The notes below the pieces were generated by a model. It was not told where the DNA came from and made no database searches. It worked only from the letters and a program-made list of their open reading frames with translations. Both the position numbers and the translations under genes were made by a program. From Nocardiopsis eucommiae (GTDB lineage: Bacteria; Actinomycetota; Actinomycetes; Streptosporangiales; Streptosporangiaceae), in contig CP074402.1 of NCBI GenBank assembly GCA_018388625.1, positions 868,001 through 932,000 on the forward strand: a stretch of 64,000 nucleotides of DNA, given 5' to 3'. Of the stretch, positions 27,039 to 35,848 are shown piece after piece. How positions within the stretch are numbered: position 1 is the first letter of the stretch; each line of letters begins with the position of its first letter.

Positions 27039-27079
27039 GAAAGAGCGCATCCCGGACTGTTCCGGAGGTGCGCTCTTTC
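27039..27079 (+). terminator. terminator after the TagGH-like pair
   Basis: An interrupted stem with arms GAAAGAGCGCA and TGCGCTCTTTC and inner pairs CCGGA/TCCGG, 10 bp after the ATPase stop. Confidence 0.75.
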
Positions 27080-27201
27080 GTGTCCGGAACTGTCCGTAAA
27101 GGCCGAAGAGGGGACGACGGGCACCATACGCGTGTCAGTGGTTGATTGTACACAGAGCGTGGGTGACGGTGACTCTCAGTTGATACTGGGAGGGCACGGA
27201 C

Positions 27202-27939
27202 ATGACTGGCACAGTGACGCGGGTGACCGCGCGCATGTTGGAGCGCAGGCACGTCACCCGTTCGGGGGTGACCCGGATCAGTCTCGTGGCGGCGGTCGCC
27301 GCGGCCGTCTGGTTCAGCCGGGCCGACGCCGTCGGCGCGGCGGCCGGATCGGCCCTGCTCGGGCTGGTCCTGTGCTGTGACGCCGTCCGCGCCCGGATGC
27401 GCGCCCACCGTCGGGACGCCCTCACCGTCTGGACGGTGTCCATGGTGGCGCCGCTCCGTGAGTACGTCGTCTACGTCGGCCTGGCGTTCGGGGCGGCCGC
27501 CGCCGGGTTCGCCAGCGCCTGGGGGTGGGCTGCTGGCGCGCTGATCGCCCTGGCCCTGCGTGACGCGCTCCTGGTGGCCCGCTCGGCCCCTCCCGCGTCC
27601 TCGAACCCGAATCCTCTCGCCCTGCCCTCACAGCGTCGTCCTGAGGGCCTCCGGCTGCCCGGTCCCAGGGTGCCACCGCCCCGGGACGGTTCCTCGGAGA
27701 CCGTCACCCGGGTCCGGCCGGTGGCCGGGGCGGAGCCCGCCGAGACGTCCGAGAGCCTCTCCCTGATCCACCTGGCCCGGCGGATCATGGTCTTCGGCCA
27801 GCCGACCCGGTTCCTCGTCATCGCGGTCGCCACCGTCGCCTTCGACGCGCGGATCGCGTTCCTCAGCCTCGTGGTCGGCTGCGTCGTCGCGATCACCGGC
27901 GAACTGGTCGACCCCTCCTCGCGGGAGCCCCGTCCGTGA
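27202..27939 (+). CDS. membrane protein of the export island, first of a pair
   Basis: 245 residues. Hydrophobic segments lie at about 22-55, 75-115 and 198-235; between them is a Pro/Ser-rich cytoplasmic loop of about 75 residues. SLSLIHLARRIMVFGQPTRF precedes the last pair of helices. It overlaps the next membrane gene by 4 bp. It is in the position where some actinomycetes carry a DUF5941/CDP-alcohol-type membrane protein, but I do not see the CDP-alcohol motif here. Possibly an accessory factor for polymer assembly. Confidence 0.7.
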   Translation: MTGTVTRVTARMLERRHVTRSGVTRISLVAAVAAAVWFSRADAVGAAAGSALLGLVLCCDAVRARMRAHRRDALTVWTVSMVAPLREYVVYVGLAFGAAAAGFASAWGWAAGALIALALRDALLVARSAPPASSNPNPLALPSQRRPEGLRLPGPRVPPPRDGSSETVTRVRPVAGAEPAETSESLSLIHLARRIMVFGQPTRFLVIAVATVAFDARIAFLSLVVGCVVAITGELVDPSSREPRP

Positions 27940-28658
27940 GCGCGGGGGAGACGCCCGCGCGCGAGAGGTTCCTGCCGACCGTCCCCGACCTCCGGTTCCT
28001 CCGTGATGACAGTCACATGGGGGCTCTGCTCGGAAGGGTGGCGCCGGGCCTCGCACCACCGCTGCTCACCACGGTCGCCGGGGCCGTCGTCGTGCTCGTC
28101 CTGATCGTGGCGGACGGGGGACGGCTGACAGGCATTACCCTGTTCGCACCGGTCGCTGCCCTGCTACTGTCCGGTCTGGCCTCGGGCCACCCCCACGACG
28201 GGCGGTACGACTGGCTCGTACCCCCGCTCCTGCGCGTCACCGAGTACAGCTACCTGGCGGTGGTCGGGCTCGCGTCCGGTGTGCCCGGTCTCCTGGTGTT
28301 CGTACTCTTGGTAACGATCGTCTGCCACCACCGTGACGACGTCGCTCGTCCCGCGGTCGGTGTGCGCCGGTCGGAACGGGTACGGCGCGCCGCGCTCGGC
28401 TGGGACGGCCGCATGCTCGTCATCGCGGTCGGGGGCGCGTTGTCCGCCCTCACCGCCGCCTACGGCATACTCGCCGCATACCTGGCGATCTTGCTCGTTC
28501 GCGAGGCCGTGCGCACCTGGAGCGCCACACCGGTGTCCGACGTCCGCGTCGGCACCGCGACGGAAGGCGGCGACGGCACCGACGTCCTGGGGGATCACCC
28601 GATCACCCGCCAGGGAGACGGGGGCCAACCGGCCGCCGGAACGAACGGGGAGGCGTGA
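27936..28658 (+). CDS. membrane protein of the export island, second of a pair
   Basis: 240 residues, four to six membrane helices between about 30 and 190 (LLTTVAGAVVVLVLIVADGG, GITLFAPVAALLLSGLASG, YLAVVGLASGVPGLLVFVLL, LVIAVGGALSALTAAYGILA). A conserved-looking block GHPHDGRYDWLVPPLLRVTE lies between helices 2 and 3. The GTG start overlaps the previous stop. It resembles the C-terminal membrane part of DUF5941-type proteins by layout; this is a tentative comparison. It is followed 33 bp later by the nucleotidyltransferase gene. Confidence 0.65.
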   Translation: MSAGETPARERFLPTVPDLRFLRDDSHMGALLGRVAPGLAPPLLTTVAGAVVVLVLIVADGGRLTGITLFAPVAALLLSGLASGHPHDGRYDWLVPPLLRVTEYSYLAVVGLASGVPGLLVFVLLVTIVCHHRDDVARPAVGVRRSERVRRAALGWDGRMLVIAVGGALSALTAAYGILAAYLAILLVREAVRTWSATPVSDVRVGTATEGGDGTDVLGDHPITRQGDGGQPAAGTNGEA

Positions 28659-28691
28659 GAGCCTCCTCGAACTAAGGAGGAACACGCCCTC

Positions 28692-29423
28692 ATGCTCGGA
28701 ATGGTTCTCGCCGCAGGCGCGGGGCGCCGTCTGCGTCCCTACACCGACACCCTGCCCAAGGCCCTGGTTCCAGTCGACGGCGAGACGACCATCATGGACA
28801 TCTCGCTGCGCAACCTGGCCGCCGCCGGGCTCACCGACGTCGTCGTCGTGGTCGGTTACCGTGCCGAGGCCGTCGAGGAGCGCAAGGAGGCGCTGGAGAA
28901 GCGCCACGGCGTCAAGCTCACCCTCAGCTACAACGACAAGGCCGAGGAGTGGAACAACGCCTACTCCCTGTGGACCGCGCGTGAGTTCTTCTCCGAGGGC
29001 GTCCTCCTCGTGAACGGTGACACCGTCCACCCCGTGAGTGTCGAGGAAACGCTACTGGCCGCCCGGGGACCGGAACTCCTCCTCGCGGTGGACAACGTGA
29101 AAAACCTGGCCGACGAGGAGATGAAGGTGACCCTCGACGAGGACGGTCACCTCAGCACCATCACCAAGCTCATGGACCCCGCGACCGCCGCCGGTGAGTA
29201 CATCGGCGCCACCCTCATCGAGGGTTCGCTGGCCCCGCGTCTGGCCGACGCCCTCAAGGCCACCTGGGAGCGCGACCCGCAGCTGTACTACGAGGACGGC
29301 TACCAGGAGCTCGTTCGGCGCGGCGAGAAGATCTCCGTCGCCCCCATCGGCAAGGTCGACTGGGTCGAGGTCGACAACCACGACGACCTGGCCAAGGCGA
29401 GGGAGATCGCGTGCCACTACTAG
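28692..29423 (+). CDS. CTP-type sugar/polyol-phosphate nucleotidyltransferase (LicC/IPCT-like)
   Basis: 243 residues. The GT-A-like nucleotidyltransferase motif is MVLAAGAGRRLRPYTDTLPK (residues 4-23), followed by VNGDTVHPV (the metal-binding Asp) and WVEVDNHDDLAKAREI at the end. Among relatives are phosphocholine and inositol-1-phosphate cytidylyltransferases. Its position directly before a G1P-dehydrogenase-like gene and a CDP-alcohol phosphotransferase suggests that it makes a CDP-activated polyol phosphate. The perfect ribosome site AAGGAGG indicates strong translation. It overlaps the next gene by 13 bp. Confidence 0.88.
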   Translation: MLGMVLAAGAGRRLRPYTDTLPKALVPVDGETTIMDISLRNLAAAGLTDVVVVVGYRAEAVEERKEALEKRHGVKLTLSYNDKAEEWNNAYSLWTAREFFSEGVLLVNGDTVHPVSVEETLLAARGPELLLAVDNVKNLADEEMKVTLDEDGHLSTITKLMDPATAAGEYIGATLIEGSLAPRLADALKATWERDPQLYYEDGYQELVRRGEKISVAPIGKVDWVEVDNHDDLAKAREIACHY

Positions 29424-30477
29424 CCCGAATGCTTCCCTCCCCGCTGGCGATCGACGTCCGCAGGGGAGCCATCGCCTCGCTCGGGACCGTGCTGGCCGAC
29501 CGCCGCATCGCGACCGAGGGACGCATCGCCGTGGCCGTGGGCCCGGGGCAGGGCGCGCAGATCGCCGCTGACCTGGACCTGCCGCAGTGCGAGGTCTTCC
29601 AGGTCGAGGAAGGCACCGTCGACGCCGCGACCGAACTGGGCAAGAAGCTGCGCTCCGGCGCCTACGAGGCCGTGGCCGGGATCGGTGGCGGCAAGACCAT
29701 CGACGTCACCAAGTTCGCCGCGACCATGGCGGGCATCCCGATGGTGGCCGTGGCCACCAACCTGGCCCACGACGGCATCGCCTCCCCGTCAGCTCCCTGG
29801 AGCACGAGGGCGGCAAGCCGTCCATCGGCGTCACCATGCCCATCGCCGTGGTGATCGACGTCGACTACGTCCAGGCGGCCCCCTCGCACCTGGTCCGGTC
29901 CGGCATCGGTGACGTGGTCAGCAACATCTCGGCCATCGAGGACTGGGAACTGGCCGGGAAGGTGAACGGCGAGCCGGTCGACGGCATGGCGGTCACCTTC
30001 GCGCGCGTGGCGGCGGAGGCGGTCCTGCACCGTCCCGACTCCATCGACTCCGACGGGTTCCTCAAGGTCCTGGCCGAGGGCCTGGTGCTGTCCGGGATGG
30101 CCATGTCCGTCGCCGGTTCCAGCCGTCCGGCCAGCGGCGCCTGCCACGAGATCCTGCACGCCGTCACCCAGCTGTACCCGGGTACCAGCAACCACGGCGA
30201 GCTCGCCGGTCTGGGCGCGCTGTTCGCGTCCTACCTGCGGGTGAGGCACCTGGACTGGCCGCAGGCGCGGCTGGAGGAGATCAGGGACTGCCTGCTCCGC
30301 CACTCACTGCCGATCGTGCCCTCCGACGTGGGTCTCGACGAGGCCTCGTTCGCGCGTGCGGTGGCCCACGCCCCGGGCACCCGCCCGGGCCGGTTCACCA
30401 TCCTTGAACACCTGAACCTCTCCGAGGACGAGATCGGGCGGAGTGTCGCGGACTATGTCGAAGCCGTCGGTCGCTGA
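29411..30477 (+). CDS. glycerol-1-phosphate dehydrogenase-like, iron-containing alcohol dehydrogenase superfamily (one apparent frameshift)
   Basis: 355 residues after correction. The NAD-binding part has GIGGGKTIDVTKFAAT, then ATNLAHDGIASP followed by SSLEHEGGKPSIGV. The metal-binding part has SGIGDVVSNISAIEDW and histidines in ASGACHEILHAVTQL and GTSNHGELAGLG. This set is that of the G1PDH/AraM branch, which reduces DHAP to sn-glycerol 1-phosphate. One G is missing near 29792. Start: GTG 29411 after GAGGGAG. The product could feed the neighbouring nucleotidyltransferase and CDP-alcohol enzyme. Confidence 0.82.
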
Positions 30478-31225
30478 GGTCCGCGCGGGCGGCCAGCCCG
30501 CGGGGATCAAGGAGCGCGTCAACGAGGAGCACTGGGCGGGCCGTCTCTACATGAGGGACGTCTCCCCGTACCTGTCGACCCTCTTCGTGCGGCTGCGCGT
30601 GCCACCGAACCCCATCACGTACCTGATGATGGTGTTCGGTGTGCTCGCCGGTGTGATCGTGGCCTTCGGCGGTCTGTGGTCGGCGGTCCTCGCCGCCGTG
30701 TTCGTGCAGGTCTACCTCCTGCTGGACTGCTCCGACGGCGAGGTGGCCCGGTACACGGGCCGCACCAGCGTGGCCGGGATCTACCTGGACCGCATCGGGC
30801 ACTACGTGTCCGAGGTGGCCCTGCTCGTCGGCCTGGGCATCCGTGCGCAGGGCGAGTTCGAGTCGGGCGGCTGGGTGATCCTGGGCATGACCGCCGCGCT
30901 GGGGGTCGTCCTGATCAAGGCCGAGACCGACAACGTGGTGGTGGCCCGGGCCAAGGCCGGGCTGCCGGAGAACATCACCGAGGAGGCCATGCGGCCGAAG
31001 TCCTCGGGGCTGAGCCTGGCTCGCCGCCTGGCCTCGGCGCTGAAGGTCCACCGCCTGATCCAGGCGGTGGAGCTGTCCCTGATCGTGGTGGTGGCGGCCG
31101 TGGCCGACCTCCTCCTCGGGGACCTGCTGGCGACCCGCGTGCTGGTGGTGGCCTGTGCCGCCGTCGCGGTGCTGATGAGTTTCGCGCACTTCGTGAGCGT
31201 GCTCGCCTCCCGCCGCCTGGAGTAG
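30455..31225 (+). CDS. CDP-alcohol phosphotransferase with a His in place of the last catalytic Asp
   Basis: 256 residues, six membrane helices. The family motif is D94-G95-x2-A98-R99-x8-G108-x3-D112-x3, where the final position is normally Asp (proposed catalytic base) but is His116 here (YLDRIGHYV). The enzyme would join a CDP-activated polyol phosphate to an alcohol or lipid acceptor in the membrane. It overlaps the previous gene by 23 bp. ATG 30455 is chosen because GGCGGAG lies 12 bases before it; GTG 30443 has no room for a ribosome site. A hairpin follows. Confidence 0.85.
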   Translation: MSKPSVAEVRAGGQPAGIKERVNEEHWAGRLYMRDVSPYLSTLFVRLRVPPNPITYLMMVFGVLAGVIVAFGGLWSAVLAAVFVQVYLLLDCSDGEVARYTGRTSVAGIYLDRIGHYVSEVALLVGLGIRAQGEFESGGWVILGMTAALGVVLIKAETDNVVVARAKAGLPENITEEAMRPKSSGLSLARRLASALKVHRLIQAVELSLIVVVAAVADLLLGDLLATRVLVVACAAVAVLMSFAHFVSVLASRRLE

Positions 31226-31254
31226 CGGGAGCACCCACGTTCGACGTCACTGGC

Positions 31255-31286
31255 GGAGCCGTGGACGCTACCCCGTCCGCGGCTCC
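31255..31286 (+). terminator. terminator after the CDP-alcohol phosphotransferase gene
   Basis: Arms GGAGCCGTGGAC and GTCCGCGGCTCC (one G-U) with an 8-base loop. A T-rich stretch (GCTTTTATTCTTTC) follows at about 31295, rare in this genome and supporting termination. Confidence 0.7.
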
Positions 31287-31382
31287 GTACACGTCGCTTT
31301 TATTCTTTCGTTAGTCTGTTTCTGCGAACGTTGACATGTGTCCACCTGTCAGCCGCACGACGTCCACTGAACGGTCGCAACC

Positions 31383-32345
31383 ATGGCCACACCCGTGATC
31401 CCTCCATCGCAAGGCTCCGGCGCGCCCACGGCGCACGACAACCGTGCGCCCAGAGCCGAACGGAGCAGTTCCCAGGTGCCTGGAAAGCCCACACTGTCCT
31501 GCGTCCTGCTCACCATGGGCAACCGCCCGGCCGAGCTGCGGCGCGCGATCACGAGCGTGTTCGAGCAGCAGGACGCCGACGTCGAGGTGGTCGTCGTCGG
31601 CAACGGCGCCGACCTGCCCGAGCTGCCCGAGGGCGTCACCACCGTGCGGCTCCCGGAGAACGTGGGCATCCCCGCCGGACGTAACGAGGGCGTGCGGGCG
31701 ACCAGCGGCGACGTGGTCCTGTTCCTGGACGACGACGGCTGGTACCGGTCCATGGACCTGGCCCGGCACGTGCGCGAGCGGTTCGCGGCCGATCCCGCGC
31801 TGGGCGCGCTGTCGTTCCGGATCGCGGACCCGGACGGCGGCCCCGACCAGCGCCGTCACGTGCCCCGGCTGCGCGTGGGCGACTCCCGTAAGTCGAGCGT
31901 GGTGACCACGTTCCTCGGCGGGGCGAGCGCCGTGCGGCGCACCGCCTTCGACGAGGGCGGCGGCCTGCCCGGCGAGTTCTTCTACGCCCACGAGGAGACC
32001 GACCTCGCCTGGCGGATCATGGACGCCGGGTACACGATCGAGTACGACGCCGACGCCGTGATGTACCACCCGGCGGTGGCGCCGACGCGGCACGAGAACT
32101 TCTACCGGCTCAACGCCCGGAACCGGGTGTGGCTGGCCCGCCGCAACCTGCCGTGGCCCCTGGCCTTCGCCTACCTGGGCACCTGGGTGGGGCTGACCGT
32201 TTTGCGCGAGCGCGACCGCGAGGCCCTGAGGTCGTGGTTCTCCGGTTTCCGTGAGGGCTGGCGCGAGGACGCGGGGCGGCGTACGCCGATCAGCTGGCGC
32301 ACCGCCTGGCGGATGACCCGCGCCGGTCGTCCCCCGGTCATCTGA
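31383..32345 (+). CDS. family 2 glycosyltransferase, rhamnosyl/galactofuranosyl-type
   Basis: 320 residues, soluble GT-A enzyme. SCVLLTMGNRPAELRRAI starts the fold, LPENVGIPAGRNEGVRATSG is the ribose/pyrophosphate region, VVLFLDDDGWY the metal-binding DxD, and GEFFYAHEETDLAWRIMDAG the catalytic ED/W motif. The order resembles WbbL/GlfT-type enzymes. It probably decorates the polymer of the upstream island. It ends 3 bp before a strong hairpin. Confidence 0.88.
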   Translation: MATPVIPPSQGSGAPTAHDNRAPRAERSSSQVPGKPTLSCVLLTMGNRPAELRRAITSVFEQQDADVEVVVVGNGADLPELPEGVTTVRLPENVGIPAGRNEGVRATSGDVVLFLDDDGWYRSMDLARHVRERFAADPALGALSFRIADPDGGPDQRRHVPRLRVGDSRKSSVVTTFLGGASAVRRTAFDEGGGLPGEFFYAHEETDLAWRIMDAGYTIEYDADAVMYHPAVAPTRHENFYRLNARNRVWLARRNLPWPLAFAYLGTWVGLTVLRERDREALRSWFSGFREGWREDAGRRTPISWRTAWRMTRAGRPPVI

Positions 32346-32347
32346 CG

Positions 32348-32381
32348 GTTGGCCTCGGCCCGCGCGCGGGCCGAAGCCAAC
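32348..32381 (+). terminator. terminator after the GT2 gene at 31383
   Basis: Long stem GTTGGCCTCGGCCCGCG / CGCGGGCCGAAGCCAAC with one C/A mismatch and almost no loop, directly after the stop at 32343-32345. Confidence 0.8.
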
Positions 32382-32430
32382 GGACACAGGGGTTCGGGGC
32401 GCCGGCGCGCACGGTGCCCGCCCCGTGGAT

Positions 32431-32479
32431 CGCTCCCCAGGAGCCGGACCGACCTACTCGGTCCCACTCCTGGGGAGCG
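32431..32479. terminator. second, two-part stem-loop between GT2 and MarR genes
   Basis: Outer arms CGCTCCCCAGGAG (32431-32443) and CTCCTGGGGAGCG (32467-32479) pair perfectly over 13 bp. After a 2x2 internal loop, inner arms GGACCGA / TCGGTCC pair over 7 bp with a 5-base loop. It stands between convergent genes, so it may stop the MarR transcript, or it may be a structured RNA element. Confidence 0.55.
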
Positions 32480-32598
32480 TTCGTGTGCGGGCCCGTGCAC
32501 CCGGTCATCACCGGAGGCCGGCCAGACTGTTGCTTCTTGACAATAGTTGACGATGTGGGCATTGTTTTGCGGTGGGAGGGGCGCCGGACGGCGGCGGT

Positions 32599-33096
32599 TC
32601 ACGCCGTGCGGAATCCCCGTCGCTCGTGCTCGGCCTCTCCGGTGTCACCGTCGACCCGGCTCGCCGACTCCTGGAAGGCGGCGAGACCCTCCAGCAGCAT
32701 CGCCCGTTTCCTCGGGGGCATACGGGCGATCACGGTGTGGAGCTCCCGCTCCCTCCGGGCGCGAAGGTCCCGCATGAACGAGCGCCCGCTCTCGGTCAGC
32801 CAGACCCGCAGCTCACGACGGCTGTTGGGGCTGGAGGTCCTGTGTACGAAGCCGACCGCCTCCAGGCGGTCACACAGTCTGCTGACGGACGGAGGGGTGG
32901 AGCCCAGACGATCGGTGATGGTCCGCAGGTTCACGCCGTCCTCGCCGTCGAGGATGAACAGGACCTTGAGTTGGGACGCTGAGACCGGCGCTGTCGCCAA
33001 CTCGCGCCCACGGCCCCACAGCACCTCCATCAGTTCGGTCGCCTCCGAGGCGGCCCGGGTGGCGTCATGTGCCTTTTCCTGCGATTCAGCGCTCAC
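32599..33096 (-). CDS. MarR family transcriptional regulator
   Basis: 165 residues. The winged helix-turn-helix is clear: ASQLKVLFILDGEDGVNLRT, then ITDRLGSTPPSVSRLCDRLE (recognition helix) and the wing VHRTSSPNSRRELRVWLTES. The last 25 residues are polar. It is divergent from the stressosome-like operon (160 bp apart), so it may control it, though no operator is obvious. GTG 33096 start with GGAAA before it. Confidence 0.9.
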   Translation of the reverse strand: MSAESQEKAHDATRAASEATELMEVLWGRGRELATAPVSASQLKVLFILDGEDGVNLRTITDRLGSTPPSVSRLCDRLEAVGFVHRTSSPNSRRELRVWLTESGRSFMRDLRARRERELHTVIARMPPRKRAMLLEGLAAFQESASRVDGDTGEAEHERRGFRTA

Positions 33097-33255
33097 TTTC
33101 CAGCCTCACCACTCGCGGTTGTGAGTAGGACCCGTGCCCTGGTCGGCGGCCGGGTATCTCCAAGACCATAACGGAACGCCCGGTTCCGTGCCCGATCGCC
33201 GTCCCCTCCCGCAGATCGGGCGGGGGACGTCTACTCCCCTGACAGAAAACACAGG

Positions 33256-34428
33256 TTGACGACTTTGAACGGTTACGAGGCAGTCGTACGGGCCCTCCAG
33301 CAGGCCAGGCCCGACGGTCTGCTGACCGCGTTGCGCGCGGCCCTGACCGAGAACTTCGAGGCGCTGGCGGCGAACCTGCTGCTGGCCGACTACGGGATGA
33401 CGTCCCTGTGCCACGTCACCGATCCGGGGAGGAGCCGCGCTGGCTCTCGCTCTTCAACAGCATCGAGGGGAGGGTCTTCGGCTCCCAGGAACCCATGGTC
33501 GAGGGTTTCCCCGGTGCCGGTCGCTCCGTGGTGCGCCTCCCCGTGACCCTCCGGGGTGACCGCACGGGGGTGCTCGTGGTCGAGCTGCCCACCCCCGAGC
33601 CGACCCCGGAGTCGATCAGGGAACTGGAGCGCGTCGCCCGCGCCCTGGGGCACGAACTGCTCGTCGCGGAGAGGGACACCGACCACTACCGCGTCCTACG
33701 GCGCCGGGGCCGACTCACCCTGGCGGCGGAGATCCAGTGGGACCTCCTGGCGGGACGGGCCTACGAGTGCCCGGAGTACGCGCTGGGAGCCCAGCTGGAG
33801 CCCGCCTACTCCATTCGGGGCGACAACTTCGACTGGTCGGCCGGGGAGAGCGCCTGCTGCTCGGCGTCACCAACGGCATGGGGGAGGGCATCGAGGCGTC
33901 CCTGCTCACCAGCCTCGCGGTGAACGCCCTGCGCAACGCGCGCCGGGCCGGGGTGCCGTTGGCCGACCAGGTCGCACTCGCCGACAAGGCCGTCTTCGCA
34001 CAGCACCAGGGAGAGCTCTACCTGGACCTGCTGCTGCTCTCCTTCGACCAGGCCACGGGGAGGTCGAGGTCGTCGACGCGGGGTCCCCGCGCCTGTACCT
34101 GCTGCGGGACGACGCGGTGGCGCACTTCCCGTTCGACGCCCAGATGCCGCTGGGCATGGCGGAGGACACCGTCTACACGACCCAGCGTTTCACCGTCCAG
34201 CCGGGAGACCGGCTGGTCTTCGTCAGTGACGGGGTCTTCGACGCGTCGGGGCGCGGCCGCGAGACCTTCGGCCACCGTTCGCTGGCCCGCTCCATCCTCG
34301 CGACGCGGCTGTTGCCCGCGGCCTCGGTCCCCCAGGAGATTCTGCGCCATCTCAGCGGATACCGTCGAGCGGAGAGAAGCGAGGACGACGCACTGGTGGT
34401 GTGCCTGGACTGGCGCGGCAAGGACTGA
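33256..34428 (+). CDS. PP2C/SpoIIE-type phosphatase with a changed metal site (three apparent frameshifts)
   Basis: 391 residues after adding one G near 33427, 33846 and 34058, each time in GGGG. The N-terminal 160 residues are GAF-like (FEALAANLLLADYGMTSLCH) and have no clear family. The PP2C domain follows: RGDNFDWSAGG keeps the first Asp, but the usual DG of the second metal motif is N-G in VTNGMGEGIEASL. Later Asp residues in FVSDGVFDASG and RSEDDALVVCLDW are kept. Activity may therefore be reduced or changed. TTG 33256 start. First gene of the Rsb-like cluster. Confidence 0.8.
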
Positions 34429-34533
34429 GCTCCGACGGGCGGACGGCGCCGGAAACGGTGCAGGAAACCGACCCCGGCCGGGACATTCTGGTAGACAGTT
34501 GTCGGGCGACAAACGATCGAGGACGGAAACGAC

Positions 34534-35412
34534 ATGACCGACGACTCCCCGACGGGGAACGCGCCGCGGACCGTGGCCCGTGTCCTGCGGGACAGGAGCG
34601 AGCAGATCGCCCAGCGCTGGGCGGACCTGCCGCTGTTCCAGGCGGTCTTCACCGTCACCCGGGACGAGGCCGTGGAGGCCTGCCACTCGGTGCTCGAATC
34701 CCTGGCCCAGGTGGCGGAGACCGGACGGGTCGACGACATCGAGGCCCCCGGTTTCGGAACGATCCGGCAACAGTTGGCGGCGATGAGCGCCTCCCGGAGC
34801 CGGTCCGGGCTCTCCGTCGGTCAGATCGACCGTGAGGTCGGCGCGCTCGGGGCCGCCCCGGTCGAGATCCTGGAACGCGAGGCCGAGGACGCCGACGGAC
34901 GCGACGTGCTGCTCGCGCGGCTGCTGTGGACCGAGCTGCTGTCCACGTTCAGGGTCGTCGTCATCGAGACCACCCTCCAGGAGAACCGGGAGATCGTCGA
35001 CCGCCAGCGCCAGCAGCTGATGGAGATGGGCACCCCGGTGATCAAGCTCTGGGACCGCCTGGTGGCCGTTCCGCTGATCGGCATGCTTGACAGCGCGCGC
35101 AGCCAGGTCGTCATGGAGAACCTCCTGGAGGCCATCGTCGAACACAACGCGAACATGGCCATCCTCGACATCACCGGTGTGCCCACGGTCGACTCGCTCG
35201 TCGCCCAGCACCTCATGAAGACCGTCGCCTCCGCCCGCCTCATGGGGGCCGACTGCGTGATCTCTGGTATCCGGCCCGCCATCGCGCAGACCATCGTCCA
35301 GCTCGGACTCGACCTCGGCCCGGTCACCACCCGGGCCACCCTCGCGGACGCGCTGGAACTCGCGTTGGAACGGCAGAACACGAACGTCCAGGGGCTCCCG
35401 CCCCGCGCCTGA
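34534..35412 (+). CDS. rsbR: RsbR-type stressosome scaffold/sensor protein (STAS)
   Basis: 292 residues. The N-terminal half (1-165) is helical, like the non-haem-globin N-domains of RsbR paralogues that sense the stress signal. The C-terminal STAS domain (about 180-280) matches RsbR closely: ILDITGVPTVDSLVAQHLM with Ser at the first phosphorylation position (Thr in B. subtilis RsbRA) and GIRPAIAQTIVQLGLDLG with Thr at the second. In stressosomes RsbR and RsbS form the core that holds RsbT. Intact with no frameshift. Confidence 0.92.
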   Translation: MTDDSPTGNAPRTVARVLRDRSEQIAQRWADLPLFQAVFTVTRDEAVEACHSVLESLAQVAETGRVDDIEAPGFGTIRQQLAAMSASRSRSGLSVGQIDREVGALGAAPVEILEREAEDADGRDVLLARLLWTELLSTFRVVVIETTLQENREIVDRQRQQLMEMGTPVIKLWDRLVAVPLIGMLDSARSQVVMENLLEAIVEHNANMAILDITGVPTVDSLVAQHLMKTVASARLMGADCVISGIRPAIAQTIVQLGLDLGPVTTRATLADALELALERQNTNVQGLPPRA

Positions 35413-35432
35413 CTCACCGATCGGACCCGCCC

Positions 35433-35848
35433 GTGCAGCCTGGAGCATCCCCCGTCCCCGTCCTGGACCTGGGTGGCATCCTGCTCATCAGTATCCAGGG
35501 AGAACTCCTCGACCACGCCGCCGTCGACCTGCGGACGGACGTGACCCGCGCCGTCGCCTCGACGGGGGCCCGGGGGTCATCATCGACATCAGCGGACTCG
35601 ACATGGTCGACTCCTTCCTCGCCCGGGTCCTGGCGGAACTGGCCGCGGGAGCCCGGCTCCTCGCCGCCCAGGCGGTGCTCGTGGGTATGCGCCCGAGCGT
35701 CGCCATCACCCTGGTCGAACTCGGTCTCGCGCTGCCCGGGCTCGACACCGCCCGGACGGTCTCGGAAGCGGCGGCCCGCTTCGGGATCGAGATCCGCGAC
35801 ACCGCACCACGGACGGCCGCCAGGGGCACGGACTGGAACGAGACGTGA
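35433..35848 (+). CDS. rsbS: RsbS-type STAS antagonist (one apparent frameshift)
   Basis: 138 residues after adding one G in GGGGG near 35573. A single STAS domain: VLDLGGILLISIQGELLD, DISGLDMVDSFLARVLAEL and GMRPSVAITLVELGLALPG. The Ser in DMVDSF (about residue 60) matches the Ser59 that RsbT phosphorylates in B. subtilis. It forms the stressosome core with RsbR. The stop overlaps the rsbT start by 4 bp. Confidence 0.88.

Noticed and set aside
33149..33157. SigB-type -10 (GGGTAT) before the stressosome-like operon
   Set aside because: No GTTT-like -35 at the right distance; too weak to list.
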